52,090 bases of DNA. Source: Roseicyclus salinarum (GTDB lineage Bacteria > Pseudomonadota > Alphaproteobacteria > Rhodobacterales > Rhodobacteraceae). Of this stretch, positions 14,443 to 23,544 are shown piece by piece. A program made the position numbers and the translations under genes. Within the stretch, counting starts at the first letter, position 1; each line of letters begins with the position of its first letter. The notes under the pieces are model-generated. The model saw only the letters and a program-made list of their open reading frames with translations. It was not told the DNA's origin and searched no databases. The DNA is taken from positions 1 through 52,090 of the forward strand of contig NZ_JARRSA010000025.1 of assembly GCF_029624655.1 (NCBI RefSeq), read 5' to 3'.

Positions 14443-15843
14443 ATGACGCAGACGTGGGAACTGACGGCAAGCCGCATCGCGGCGGACGTGCGCGCGCGGC
14501 GGATGTCCGCGACCGAGGTGACGCAGGCCCATCTCGACAGGCTGGCGAGCGTGAACCCGCGGATCAACGCGGTGGTGCAGGAGTTCCCCGACGAGGCGCT
14601 CGCGGCCGCCCGCGAGGTCGACGCGGCGATCGCCCGCGGCGAGGATCCGGGGCCGCTCTGCGGGGTGCCGGTCACGATCAAGGTCAATGTCGACCAGAAG
14701 GGCCATGCCACGACGAACGGTCTGAAGCTTCTGGAAGGCCTGGTGGCGACCGAGGACAGCCCCGTGGTCGCGAACATCCGCAAGGCGGGCGGGGTGATCG
14801 TGGGGCGCACCAACACGCCTGCCTTCTCGTTGCGCTGGTTCACCAGGAACGACCTGCACGGCCAGACGCTGAACCCCCGCGACAGGGCGATCACGCCCGG
14901 CGGGTCGTCGGGCGGCACCGCCGCCGCCGTCGCCGCGGGGGTCTGCGCGCTCGGCCACGGGACCGACATCGCGGGTTCCATCCGCTATCCCGCCTACGCC
15001 TGCGGCCTGCACGGGCTGCGTCCGACCGTCGGTCGCGTCCCGGCGTACAACTCCAGCGCGCCCGACCGCTTCATCGGCGCGCAGCTCATGGCCGTCTCCG
15101 GGCCGATCGCAAGAAGCGTCGAGGACCTCGGGATCGCGTTCGCGGCCATGTCCGCGCCCGATGCCCGTGACCCGTGGTACGTTCGCGCGCCGATCGGCGG
15201 CGCCGATTTCCCGCGGCGCGCCGCTCTCGCGCCGGCCCCGGACGGGATGCCGGTCTGCGACGAGGTGCGCGCGGCGCTGGTGGAGGCGGCGGACCGTCTG
15301 CGGGACGCCGGCTGGACGGTCGACGAGGTGGAGTGCCCGCCGATGCGGCATGCCGCCGAGATCAACGCCTGCCTGTGGATGGCCGAAACCCAGTTCGGGA
15401 TGCGCGACATGCTGGACCGCGAGGCCGAGGCGGACGCGCAGTTCGTCTTCGCGAGGATGTCGGAACGCGCGGGCGAGGTCGGGTTCCGCACCCTGATGGA
15501 GGCCCTGCAAGCGCGCGTGTCGCTGGTCCGGCAATGGGAGCTGTTCCTGCGCGAGCGTCCGGTGGTGCTGTGCCCCGTTTCGGGCGAATTGCCCTTCGAT
15601 CAGCAGCTCGACGTGGCGTCCGACGCCGCCTTCGGCCAGGTCTACGAGGCGCAGCTGACCCAGCGGGGGATCCCGGCGATCGGCCTGCCGGCGCTGGCCG
15701 TCGCCACAGGCGCGGCCAGCGGGCGGCCTGTCGGCGTCCAGCTGATCGGCCCCCGTTTCCGCGAGGACATCGTGCTTGCCGCCGGACGCGACATCGAGGC
15801 GGCGGGGCCGCCGGTCACGGTGGCAGGGCCCGACTGGACATGA
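14443..15843 (+). CDS. Amidase (amidase-signature family)
   Basis: 466 residues, the usual length of the family. The Ser-cisSer-Lys triad is complete: K80 (TIKVNVD), S155 (GGSSGGTAAAVAAG) and S179 (GTDIAGSIRYPA). The enzyme hydrolyses a carboxamide to acid and ammonia in the cytoplasm; the substrate cannot be read from sequence. GGAGAAGG precedes the ATG by about 9 bases. It faces the LysR gene, and the next operon transports and degrades a nitrogenous compound, so a role in that pathway is possible but unproven. GatA is unlikely, as no gatC or gatB is adjacent. Confidence 0.88.
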   Translation: MTQTWELTASRIAADVRARRMSATEVTQAHLDRLASVNPRINAVVQEFPDEALAAAREVDAAIARGEDPGPLCGVPVTIKVNVDQKGHATTNGLKLLEGLVATEDSPVVANIRKAGGVIVGRTNTPAFSLRWFTRNDLHGQTLNPRDRAITPGGSSGGTAAAVAAGVCALGHGTDIAGSIRYPAYACGLHGLRPTVGRVPAYNSSAPDRFIGAQLMAVSGPIARSVEDLGIAFAAMSAPDARDPWYVRAPIGGADFPRRAALAPAPDGMPVCDEVRAALVEAADRLRDAGWTVDEVECPPMRHAAEINACLWMAETQFGMRDMLDREAEADAQFVFARMSERAGEVGFRTLMEALQARVSLVRQWELFLRERPVVLCPVSGELPFDQQLDVASDAAFGQVYEAQLTQRGIPAIGLPALAVATGAASGRPVGVQLIGPRFREDIVLAAGRDIEAAGPPVTVAGPDWT

Positions 15844-16186
15844 GCCCGGGCGCGCGGACCGGCGGCGAGCCGGGGGCGGGATGGCACCGCCGCCCTGGTT
15901 CCGCATCGCGATCCCGTCGTCGCATCGACAGCCCTCGCCACCTCCCTGCCAGACACCGTGGCCGAAGGGGTTGGGCTTTAGGCGGCTTCGGCCCTGGGCG
16001 TGACCGTCCGGTCCGGTCCGGCGGCCCGCACCCAAGATAGGCCCCTGGCGTCGGCGGCGAAGCAAGGCGCCGGTTCACGCGCGGCGGGCGGGGGAGGGGC
16101 TGGCGGTCACATGTCTTGCTCCGCGCCCCCGCAAGCGGCCCGCATCGACGCGCGCCATCGCGATGTCCGCCAGCCCCGGCCCGGTT
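15844..16186. other. Intergenic region between convergent genes
   Basis: 343 bases between the amidase and LysR stop codons. No frame here has a credible start or product. The only structure seen is an 11-bp inverted repeat at 16096-16106 and 16167-16177. Confidence 0.5.
16096..16177. repeat. 11-bp perfect inverted repeat, 60-base spacer
   Basis: GGGGCTGGCGG (16096-16106) is the exact reverse complement of 16167-16177. The right arm ends 9 bases before the LysR stop codon. It could form a long-loop terminator for either convergent gene. Confidence 0.35.
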
Positions 16187-17149
16187 TCAGGTGTAGGTCC
16201 GCCGCTCGATCGGGGTCGCCTCGATCTTCCGCTTCAACACCTCGAGCATGATCTTCTCCGCCCGGCTCAGCTTGGAGCGGGGGTTCCACAGCAGGTGCAC
16301 GTCGATCGCGGGAAGGTTGTCGTAGGGCGGCACTTGCCACAACTCCCCCTCGGCCACGTCGCGGGCCGCGACATGTAGCGGCAGCGGGCCGATCCCGAGC
16401 CCCGCGATGATCATGCGGCGCACCTCCTCGAGGTTGCTCGAGGTGCCCACCACGTGCGCGCCGAGATCGGACGCCGCGCGCATCAGCGCCACGGGTTTCA
16501 GGACGTCTTCCAGCCTGTCGGTCTGGAAGCTGACCGACGCGCGCCCCTTGAGGTCGGCGCGGGTCAGGTCCCGGCGGCCGAACAGCGTGTGCGGGGGGCC
16601 GCAGAACAGGCCGAAGAACTCCCGGTAGAGGCGGCTGTATTCCAGCCTCGGGTTGCGGTCGCGCACGAGGCAGATGGCGAAGGACGCGCTGCGCGCCTCG
16701 ACCGCGGCGATGGCGGCGTTGCTGGTCATGACGTCGATCTGGAACGTGGCCGCCGGGTGTTCGGCGTGGAACTCGGCGAGCGCCTCGTCGAAGAGGGGGC
16801 AGACGACATGGGAGGCGACGGCGATGCGCACATGCCCGCTCACCTCGTCGGTCGTCTGCCGCAGCACCGTGGTCAGCCGCAGCACCGCGCCCTGGATCTC
16901 GAGCGCCTCGGCATAGAGAAGCTCTCCGGCGGCCGTCAGCCGGAAGCGGCCGGGCGCGCGGTCGATGAGCTTGCGCCCGACCCGGTCCTCCAGCCGCTTG
17001 AGCGCCGAGGAGACCGAGGGCTGCTGAAGGCGCAGCCTGCGCGCGGCATCCGTGACGGAGCGCGATTGCGCGAGGACCACGAAAGTATGGAGCAGGTTCC
17101 AGTCGAGTTCGCGGAGGGTCCGTTCGGCGTCGAGCGAGTGTCGGTCCAT
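16187..17149 (-). CDS. LysR-family transcriptional regulator
   Basis: About 320 residues. The N-terminal winged HTH is clear (LLHTFVVLAQSRSVTDAARRLRLQQPSVSSALKRLEDRVGRKLIDR), followed by the LysR effector-binding fold. The start is uncertain: ATGs at 17164, 17155 and 17149 are in frame and none has a good Shine-Dalgarno. I chose 17149 because an inverted repeat (17154-17168) overlaps the earlier ones. The gene is divergent from the polyamine-type ABC operon across ~96 bases, the classic LysR arrangement, so it probably controls that operon with a pathway intermediate as co-inducer. Confidence 0.9.
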   Translation of the reverse strand: MDRHSLDAERTLRELDWNLLHTFVVLAQSRSVTDAARRLRLQQPSVSSALKRLEDRVGRKLIDRAPGRFRLTAAGELLYAEALEIQGAVLRLTTVLRQTTDEVSGHVRIAVASHVVCPLFDEALAEFHAEHPAATFQIDVMTSNAAIAAVEARSASFAICLVRDRNPRLEYSRLYREFFGLFCGPPHTLFGRRDLTRADLKGRASVSFQTDRLEDVLKPVALMRAASDLGAHVVGTSSNLEEVRRMIIAGLGIGPLPLHVAARDVAEGELWQVPPYDNLPAIDVHLLWNPRSKLSRAEKIMLEVLKRKIEATPIERRTYT

Positions 17150-17153
17150 GCCC

Positions 17154-17168
17154 ATTGATAGCATCAAT
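17154..17168. promoter_or_regulatory. Probable LysR operator ATTGAT-AGC-ATCAAT
   Basis: A perfect inverted repeat with 6-base arms and a 3-base spacer, in the divergent gap between the lysR gene and the ABC operon. It contains the T-N11-A core expected of LysR sites (ATTGATAGCATCAAT). It lies about 80 bases upstream of the first permease start. Confidence 0.55.
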
Positions 17169-17245
17169 AATCGGAATACCAATTAACTATTTGAGTAATG
17201 AGGCGCGGCTCCACATCCTCGCGCGGGGACAAGCCGGGGAATTGG

Positions 17246-18112
17246 ATGTCGATCGAGGCCCGTGAAGCGCGCCAGCCGTGGATACTGCTGTCACCCAGCC
17301 TGACGGCGATCACGCTGCTGCTGTTCGTGCCGCTCGTCTTCATCCTCGTCTATTCCTTCTGGCTGAGAACGTCCGTGGGCGACGTCGAGCCCGGCTTCCA
17401 CCTGGAGAACTGGGCCGACGCGCTGACCGACCGGTTCTACCGCGACATCCTTCTCAACACCCTGAAGATCGCCGCGATCACCACCGTCGTCTGTGCGCTG
17501 ATGGGCTATCCGGCGGCCTATTTCATCGCGCGGGCGCGGGGCAACAAGGTGTTCCTGCTGCTTCTTCTGATGCTGCCCTTCTGGATCAGCTACATCATCC
17601 GCACGATGAGCTGGATCTACATCCTCGGCACGTCCGGCGCGCTCAATTCCACGCTCCTGTGGCTCGGGCTGATCGATGAGCCGATCCAGATGCTCTACAA
17701 CGAGACGACGGTGATCCTCGGCCTCGTGCACTTCCTGCTGCCCTTCATGGTGCTGAACGTCTACGTCAGCCTCGAGGGCATCGACAGCACGCTCGAGGAT
17801 GCGGCCGGGTCGCTCGGGGCGACGAAATGGCAGGCGTTCCTGCAGGTGGTCCTGCCTCTGTCACTGCCCGGCCTCGCGGCCGGCGGCCTCCTGTGCTTCG
17901 TGCTCGGGGCGGGCACCTACATCACGCCGGCGGTCCTCGGTGGGCCGCGCGACGCGATGTTCGCGAACCTCGTCTTCGAGGCGATCATCACCCAGCTCAA
18001 CTGGCCGCTCGGCGCCGCGCTTTCGCTTCTGCTGCTGGCGGTCCTCGGCGCCTTGGTGATGGTCTACAACCACTTCCTCGGCCTCGGCCAGCTGATGAAG
18101 GGGCTGCGCTGA
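17246..18112 (+). CDS. ABC transporter permease, PotB/opine type
   Basis: 288 residues with six predicted helices and the permease EAA loop LEDAAGSLGATKWQAFLQVVLPLSLPG before the last two helices. The sequence resembles inner-membrane components of spermidine/putrescine-type importers. The ATG at 17246 (MSIEAREARQP) is chosen over 17198 because GGGGA lies about 7 bases upstream. It is the first gene of a long operon and its stop overlaps the start of the second permease (TGATG). The substrate is probably a small cationic amine or amino-acid-like compound. Confidence 0.92.
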   Translation: MSIEAREARQPWILLSPSLTAITLLLFVPLVFILVYSFWLRTSVGDVEPGFHLENWADALTDRFYRDILLNTLKIAAITTVVCALMGYPAAYFIARARGNKVFLLLLLMLPFWISYIIRTMSWIYILGTSGALNSTLLWLGLIDEPIQMLYNETTVILGLVHFLLPFMVLNVYVSLEGIDSTLEDAAGSLGATKWQAFLQVVLPLSLPGLAAGGLLCFVLGAGTYITPAVLGGPRDAMFANLVFEAIITQLNWPLGAALSLLLLAVLGALVMVYNHFLGLGQLMKGLR

Positions 18113-18909
18113 TGGGATGGCGCGCGATCCAGGCGTGGACGGTCCTCGTCTACCTGTTCATGTTCCTGCCCATCGCCGTCGTGATGCTGCTCAGCTTCAA
18201 CGACAGCCAGTTCGGCAGCTTTCCCATGACCGGCCTCTCGCTGCGCTGGTTCGAGGAGTTGTTCGGGAACCAGGCGATCCTGCGCGCACTCCGGACCTCG
18301 CTTGTGCTGGGGCTTCTGACGGCGGCGATTTCGACCACGCTGGGCGTCCTCGCGAGCCTCGCGCTCGTGCGCTACAACGTGCCGTTCCGCAACACGATCT
18401 CCACCATCCTCATCGCGCCGATCCTCGTGCCCGAGGTCGTGCTGGCCGTGGCGCTTCTGCTGTTCCTTCAGTTCCTGGGAATGCACAAGAGCTTTACGCT
18501 CCTGCTGCTGGGCCACGTGATCTTCACGCTGCCCTTCGTGATCCTCGTGGTGCAGGCCCGCCTCATGGGCATCCGCCGCGACGTGGAGGAGGCCGCGATA
18601 AGCCTGGGCGCCTCGCCCGTGCAGACCTTCTTCGCGATCACCCTGCCGCTTCTGACGCCCGCCGTCGCGGCCGGGGCGCTGTTCGCCTTCACGATCAGCT
18701 TCGACGACATCACCGGCACGCTGTTCTGGAAGCCCGGCGGGTTGGAGACGGTGCCGACGCAGATCTTCGCCATGCTGCGCAACTCGATCTCGCCCGAGAT
18801 CAACGCGCTCGGCACCCTGATGATCCTGATCACCGCGGGGCTGCCGATCCTCGGCATGGCGATTTCCCGCTGGCTGTCGCTTCGCAGGATCAGGCGGCAG
18901 GCCGACTGA
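18112..18909 (+). CDS. ABC transporter permease, PotC/opine type
   Basis: 265 residues with six membrane helices and an EAA loop (VEEAAISLGASPVQTFFAITLPLLTPA). It forms a heterodimer with the preceding permease in the inner membrane. The start codon shares one base with the previous stop, so the two are translationally coupled. The substrate-binding protein gene follows after 40 bases. Confidence 0.92.
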   Translation: MGWRAIQAWTVLVYLFMFLPIAVVMLLSFNDSQFGSFPMTGLSLRWFEELFGNQAILRALRTSLVLGLLTAAISTTLGVLASLALVRYNVPFRNTISTILIAPILVPEVVLAVALLLFLQFLGMHKSFTLLLLGHVIFTLPFVILVVQARLMGIRRDVEEAAISLGASPVQTFFAITLPLLTPAVAAGALFAFTISFDDITGTLFWKPGGLETVPTQIFAMLRNSISPEINALGTLMILITAGLPILGMAISRWLSLRRIRRQAD

Positions 18910-18949
18910 CCACGAAACCCCCGACCCCCAAACCCTGGAGACCGACGAC

Positions 18950-20092
18950 ATGGACAACAGCAAACGTTACGAGCGCCTTCTGGAGCGCTATCGCAACGGC
19001 GATCTCGACCGGCGGACCTTCCTCGGCCTGATCGGCGCCGCGGGACTGGCCTACGGCGTTCAGACGCCCTTCGCCCGCCACGCCCACGCGCAGGAGGTCA
19101 CGCAGGTGCGCTTCGACGGCTGGGGCGGCGTGGTGTCCGAGGCGTTCCGCGAGCACGCCTTCGACCCCTACACCGCGGCGACCGGAATCGAGGTCGTGGA
19201 CGGCACCTTCGGCGGCGCCGACGAATACCTCGCCCGCGTGCGCACCAGCCAGCCCGGCGAGTTCAACATCGCCCACCTCTCGGGCGTGTTCGACTATGCG
19301 CGCTACCACAATCTCGGGCTGTCCTCGGTGCTGAACGAGGACAACATCCCGAACCTCGGCCTCGTGATCCCCAAGCTCACGCAGGTGTTCCGCGACGTGA
19401 CCGACGGGACGCTGTCGTGCGTGCCCTACGACTACGGGACCACCGGCATCGCCTACAACCGCGCCTACATCTCCGACGAGGAGGCGCAGGCGCAGGGCGC
19501 GCGCCTGCTGATCAACCCCGAATACGAGGGCAAGATCGGCGGGTGGTCCGACTGGCGCACGCGCATCTGGTACGGCGCGCTGCAGACCGACCAGGATCCC
19601 AACGACATCCAGGACATGGAGGCCGTCTGGGACGCGATCCGCACCCACCGCGACCTCGCGCTGCGCTACTGGACGTCGGGGGCGGAGCTGATGAGCCTGC
19701 TCGCCGAGGAGGAGATCTACGTCACCGAGGGCTGGTCCGGCCGGATCTACGCGCTGCAGGAGCAGGGGCACGACATCGGCTATATCGACCCGCCCAACGG
19801 CTTCGGTTGGCAGGAGTGCATGTTCGTCATCGCCGGCTCCCCGATGGAGGCCTGCGAGGAGCTTCTGAACTTCATGCTCGCACCCGAGACATCGATCGCC
19901 GTGGCCGAGGGGCAGAACTATCCGCCCGCCCTCGATCCCCAGCAGGTGGATCTTGGCGCGAAGATCCCGACGCTGCCGGCCTTCGACCCCACCGGCACGC
20001 TCGACGGGCTGACCTTCGCCTCGCCGGCCTACTGGAACGGCAACGAGCAGGAATGGTCCGAGACCTTCAGCCGCGTCCAGCGCGGATACTGA
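18950..20092 (+). CDS. Periplasmic substrate-binding protein of the polyamine-type ABC importer
   Basis: 380 residues. The N-terminus carries a twin-arginine signal (R21-R22 in LDRRTFLGLIG) with a likely cut after AHA at 47, so the folded protein would be exported by Tat. The body is a PotD-like bilobed fold (VRFDGWGGVVSEAF, VPYDYGTTGIAYN). Aromatic and acidic residues around YVTEGWSGR and YDYGTTG would line the ligand site, as in polyamine binders. A strong hairpin (20108-20133) follows and probably limits read-through to the ATPase gene, so that this protein is made in excess. Confidence 0.92.
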   Translation: MDNSKRYERLLERYRNGDLDRRTFLGLIGAAGLAYGVQTPFARHAHAQEVTQVRFDGWGGVVSEAFREHAFDPYTAATGIEVVDGTFGGADEYLARVRTSQPGEFNIAHLSGVFDYARYHNLGLSSVLNEDNIPNLGLVIPKLTQVFRDVTDGTLSCVPYDYGTTGIAYNRAYISDEEAQAQGARLLINPEYEGKIGGWSDWRTRIWYGALQTDQDPNDIQDMEAVWDAIRTHRDLALRYWTSGAELMSLLAEEEIYVTEGWSGRIYALQEQGHDIGYIDPPNGFGWQECMFVIAGSPMEACEELLNFMLAPETSIAVAEGQNYPPALDPQQVDLGAKIPTLPAFDPTGTLDGLTFASPAYWNGNEQEWSETFSRVQRGY

Positions 20093-20107
20093 GCACCACG
20101 ACGACAG

Positions 20108-20133
20108 GGGCGGCCCCATCAGCGGGGCCGCCC
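20108..20133 (+). terminator. Intra-operon hairpin after the binding-protein gene
   Basis: GGGCGGCCCC (20108-20117) and GGGGCCGCCC (20124-20133) form a perfect 10-bp stem with a 6-base loop and no T-tract. Such hairpins commonly stabilise the upstream mRNA or attenuate transcription between a binding-protein gene and its transporter partners. Confidence 0.6.
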
Positions 20134-20157
20134 GCCCCCTCCAGCCGGAGAACGCCC

Positions 20158-21240
20158 GTGAGCGCCGTCACCCTGACCAATATCGAGAAGAAGTTCGGCA
20201 CGTTCACTGCCGTGCACCCAATGTCGCTGGAGATCCCCGAGGGGCAGTTCGTCACGCTTCTGGGGCCGTCAGGCTGCGGCAAGACGACGACGCTGCGCAT
20301 GATCGCGGGGCTTTTGGACCCCAGCGGCGGCCGCATCGCGATCAAGGGCCGCGAGGTGACCGACGTGCCGATCCACAAGCGCAACCTCGGCATCGTGTTT
20401 CAGAACTACGCGCTGTTCCCGCACAAGACGATCGCGGAGAACGTGGGCTTCGGCCTGCGCTACCGCAACGTGGCGCGGGACGAGGCCGCGCGGCGCGTGC
20501 AGGACGCGCTTGACCTCGTGCAGCTGCCCGACGTCGGCGCGCGCTATCCCTCGGCGCTGTCGGGCGGCCAGCAGCAGCGCATCGCGCTGGCCCGAGCCAT
20601 CGTGATCGAGCCCGACGTCCTTCTCCTCGACGAGCCGCTCTCGGCGCTCGACGCGAACCTGCGCGAGGACATGCGCGTGGAGCTCAAGCGCATCCAGCAC
20701 CGTATCGGCGTGACATCGATCTTCGTCACCCACGACCAGTCCGAGGCGCTTGCGATGTCGGATCAGATCGTGGTGATGTCGAACGGACGGGTCGAACAGG
20801 TCGGCCCGCCCGAAGAGGTCTATAACGCCCCTGCGAGCGAATTCGTGGCCAATTTCCTCGGCGCCTCCAACATCCTGCCCGCGCGCTGCGTCTCGCGCGC
20901 GAACGGCACCGCCATGCTGGAGGCGGAGCTGTTCGGCACCGTCCCCGTTCCCGCCGGCAAGGCGCCCAACCTCGGCGGCGAGGGGCCCGCGAAGCTGGTC
21001 CTGCGCGCCGAGAAACTGCAGCTCGCCCCGCCCGGCGCGGTGCCCGAAGGGCACATCTCGGCAGATGCCACGGTCGAGACCGTCGATTACCAGGGACAGG
21101 CCGTGCGCTACTTCGTCCGCACGCCCGACGGGCGGCAGCTTCAGGCCATCAACATGATCGACGAGCGGCCCTTCGCGGAAGGCGCGTCGGTCCAGATCCG
21201 TTTCCGTCCGCGCGACTGCGCGGCGCTTCCCGGAGCGTGA
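20158..21240 (+). CDS. ABC transporter ATP-binding protein, PotA type
   Basis: 360 residues from a GTG start at 20158, preceded by GGAG 8 bases upstream; no ATG gives a complete N-terminus. Walker A is GPSGCGKTT (36-44), the signature is LSGGQQQR, Walker B is LLLDEPLSALD and the switch His is in THDQSEAL. The last ~110 residues are the TOBE domain that regulates transport. It energises the two permeases. The next gene begins after only 4 bases. Confidence 0.93.
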   Translation: MSAVTLTNIEKKFGTFTAVHPMSLEIPEGQFVTLLGPSGCGKTTTLRMIAGLLDPSGGRIAIKGREVTDVPIHKRNLGIVFQNYALFPHKTIAENVGFGLRYRNVARDEAARRVQDALDLVQLPDVGARYPSALSGGQQQRIALARAIVIEPDVLLLDEPLSALDANLREDMRVELKRIQHRIGVTSIFVTHDQSEALAMSDQIVVMSNGRVEQVGPPEEVYNAPASEFVANFLGASNILPARCVSRANGTAMLEAELFGTVPVPAGKAPNLGGEGPAKLVLRAEKLQLAPPGAVPEGHISADATVETVDYQGQAVRYFVRTPDGRQLQAINMIDERPFAEGASVQIRFRPRDCAALPGA

Positions 21241-21244
21241 CGCC

Positions 21245-22600
21245 ATGAGCGAACGTCCAGCCAGCCACCTCTTCTACCAGGGCCGGGGCCGCAAGCCCGT
21301 GCTCGACCAGGCGCGCGGCGTCTACATGTGGGACACCGACGGCAAGCGCTATCTCGACGGCTCGTCCGGCGCGATGGTCTGCAACATCGGCCACTCCAAC
21401 GAGAACGTGCTCGCCGCGATGCGCGAGCAGATGGAGCGCGCGACCTTCGGCTACCGGCTGCACTTCGAGACCGAGGCGTCCGAGCGGCTGGCCTCGCGCA
21501 CGGCCGGGCTGACGCCCGAGGGGCTCGACCGCGTGTTCTTCGTCTCTGGCGGTTCGGAGGCGGTGGAGAGCGCGATGAAGCTCGCCCGGCAATACGCCAT
21601 CGCGACCGGCCAGGCGCAGCGCTGGAAGGTGATCAGCCGCGCGCCCTCCTATCACGGCTGCACGCTGGGCGCGCTCGCCATCACCAGCTACGGGCCGCTC
21701 ACCGCGCCCTTCGACCCGATGATGCGCGCCATGCCCAAGGTGCCGGCGCCACGCGCCTATCTCGACGGGCTCGACCCCGACGACGCGGCGACCGGACACC
21801 ACTACGCGGACATGCTCGAGGCGCGCATCCTCGAGGAGGGGCCCGAGACCGTGCTCGCCTTCATGGTGGAGCCGGTCGGGGGCGCCTCGACCGGCGCGCT
21901 GGTGCCGCCCATGGGCTACATGGAGCGCGTGCGCGAGATCTGCGACCGCTACGGCATCCTTCTCATCCTCGACGAGGTGATGACGGGCGCGGGGCGAACG
22001 GGCCGTTTCCTCGCCTCCGAGCACTGGGGGATCGCGCCCGACATCATCGTCCTGTCGAAGGGCTACGCCGCCGGCTACGTCCCCCTCGGCGCGATGGTGG
22101 CGCACTCCCGCCTCGTCGAGCCGGTGCTGGACGCGGGCGGCTTCCAGCACGGGTTCACCTATGCCGGCAACCCGCTGGCGTGCGCTGCCGGGGCGGCCGT
22201 GCTCGACGAGATCGAACGGCAGGACCTCGTGGGCAATGCCGAGCGGATGGGCGAGGCGCTGCGCGCGCGCCTCGAGACGCTGATGCAGCGCTACCCCGTC
22301 ATCGGCGACGTGCGGGGCAAGGGCCTTCTGATGGCCTTCGAGTTCATGGCCGACCGCCGCACCAAGGCCCCGCTTCCGGCCGACCTCAGGGCCTTCGACC
22401 GGTTCGTGCAGATCGCCTACGAGCACGGCCTGATCGTCTATTCGCGCCGCACACGCGGCGGCGTGGACGGCGACCACGTCCTCGTCTGCCCGCCGCTCAT
22501 CGTGACCGAGCCGCAACTCGACGAGATCGCCGAGATGCTGGACCGCTCGCTCCGGCAGTTCATGGACGAAATCCGTCCCAACCTGCCGCGAAGCGCCTGA
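21245..22600 (+). CDS. Class III (omega) aminotransferase
   Basis: 451 residues. PLP-binding K272 lies in VLSKGYAAGYVPLGAM and the pyridine-nitrogen aspartate D243 in LILDEVMTGAGRTGRF; SGGSEAVESA binds the phosphate. These enzymes transaminate amines, omega-amino acids or beta-amino acids with pyruvate or 2-oxoglutarate. Lying between an amine-type importer and a beta-keto acid cleavage enzyme, it most likely turns an imported amino acid into the beta-keto acid used by the next enzyme. Its amino donor is not identifiable. Confidence 0.92.
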   Translation: MSERPASHLFYQGRGRKPVLDQARGVYMWDTDGKRYLDGSSGAMVCNIGHSNENVLAAMREQMERATFGYRLHFETEASERLASRTAGLTPEGLDRVFFVSGGSEAVESAMKLARQYAIATGQAQRWKVISRAPSYHGCTLGALAITSYGPLTAPFDPMMRAMPKVPAPRAYLDGLDPDDAATGHHYADMLEARILEEGPETVLAFMVEPVGGASTGALVPPMGYMERVREICDRYGILLILDEVMTGAGRTGRFLASEHWGIAPDIIVLSKGYAAGYVPLGAMVAHSRLVEPVLDAGGFQHGFTYAGNPLACAAGAAVLDEIERQDLVGNAERMGEALRARLETLMQRYPVIGDVRGKGLLMAFEFMADRRTKAPLPADLRAFDRFVQIAYEHGLIVYSRRTRGGVDGDHVLVCPPLIVTEPQLDEIAEMLDRSLRQFMDEIRPNLPRSA

Positions 22601-22614
22601 CGGAACCGATCGCC

Positions 22615-23541
22615 ATGTCCAAGATCATCATCACCTGCGCCGTCACCGGCTCGATCCACACGCCCTCGATGTCGCCGCACCTGCCGGTGACCTCCGACGA
22701 GATCGTCGAGCAGGCGCTGGCGGCCGCCGAGGCCGGGGCGTCGATCCTGCATCTCCATGCCCGCGACCCCGAAACCGGGCGTCCCTCGGCCGAGGAGGCG
22801 CATTTCATGGCCTTCCTGCCGCGCCTGAAGCAGGCGACGGACGCGGTCCTGAACATCTCGACCGGCGGCAGCGCGGTGATGACGCTCGATCAGCGCCTCG
22901 CCGCACCCAAGCGGGCCGAGCCCGAGATGTGCTCGCTCAACATGGGGACGATGAACTTCGCGCTCTACCCCGCGGCCGACCGCATCACCGAATGGCGGCA
23001 CGACTGGGAGGAGCCGTTCCTGCGCAACTCAGACGACCTCGTGTTCAAGAACACCCCCCGCGACATCGCGCGCATCCTGACCGAGATGGGCGAGGAGCGC
23101 GGCGCGCGCTTCGAGTTCGAATGCTACGACGTCGGCCATCTCTACATGCTGCGCCACTTCATGGACCGGGGGCTGGTGCGCGCGCCGGTCTTCATCCAGT
23201 TCGTCTTCGGCGTGCTGGGCGGCATCGGGGCCGACCCCGAGAACCTCACCCACATGAAGCTGATCGCCGACAAGCTCTTCGGGGCCGACTATGCCTTCTC
23301 CGTGCTGGCGGCGGGGCGGCACCAGATGCCGTTCGTCACGATGTCGGCGGCGATGGGCGGGCACGTGCGCGTCGGGCTGGAGGACAGCCTGACCATCGCG
23401 CGCGGCCAGCTCGCCCGGTCGAACGCCGAACAGGTCGCCAAGATCCGGCGCATCGTCGAGGACCTCGGCCGGGAGCCCGCCACCCCGGCCGAGGCCCGCG
23501 CGATGCTGGATCTCAAGGGCGCCGACCGGACGGCGGTCTGA
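22615..23541 (+). CDS. Beta-keto acid cleavage enzyme (BKACE, formerly DUF849)
   Basis: 308 residues with the BKACE TIM-barrel signature: N-terminal CAVTGSIHTPSMSPHLP and the zinc ligands H46 and H48 in ILHLHARDPETGRP, at the same positions as in Kce. The family condenses a beta-keto acid with acetyl-CoA to give acetoacetate and a shorter acyl-CoA. Known members act on 3-keto-5-aminohexanoate, dehydrocarnitine and other beta-keto acids. Here it follows an aminotransferase rather than a dehydrogenase, so its substrate probably arises by transamination. A thioesterase encoded downstream could release the acyl-CoA product. Confidence 0.92.
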   Translation: MSKIIITCAVTGSIHTPSMSPHLPVTSDEIVEQALAAAEAGASILHLHARDPETGRPSAEEAHFMAFLPRLKQATDAVLNISTGGSAVMTLDQRLAAPKRAEPEMCSLNMGTMNFALYPAADRITEWRHDWEEPFLRNSDDLVFKNTPRDIARILTEMGEERGARFEFECYDVGHLYMLRHFMDRGLVRAPVFIQFVFGVLGGIGADPENLTHMKLIADKLFGADYAFSVLAAGRHQMPFVTMSAAMGGHVRVGLEDSLTIARGQLARSNAEQVAKIRRIVEDLGREPATPAEARAMLDLKGADRTAV

Positions 23542-23544
23542 CCG

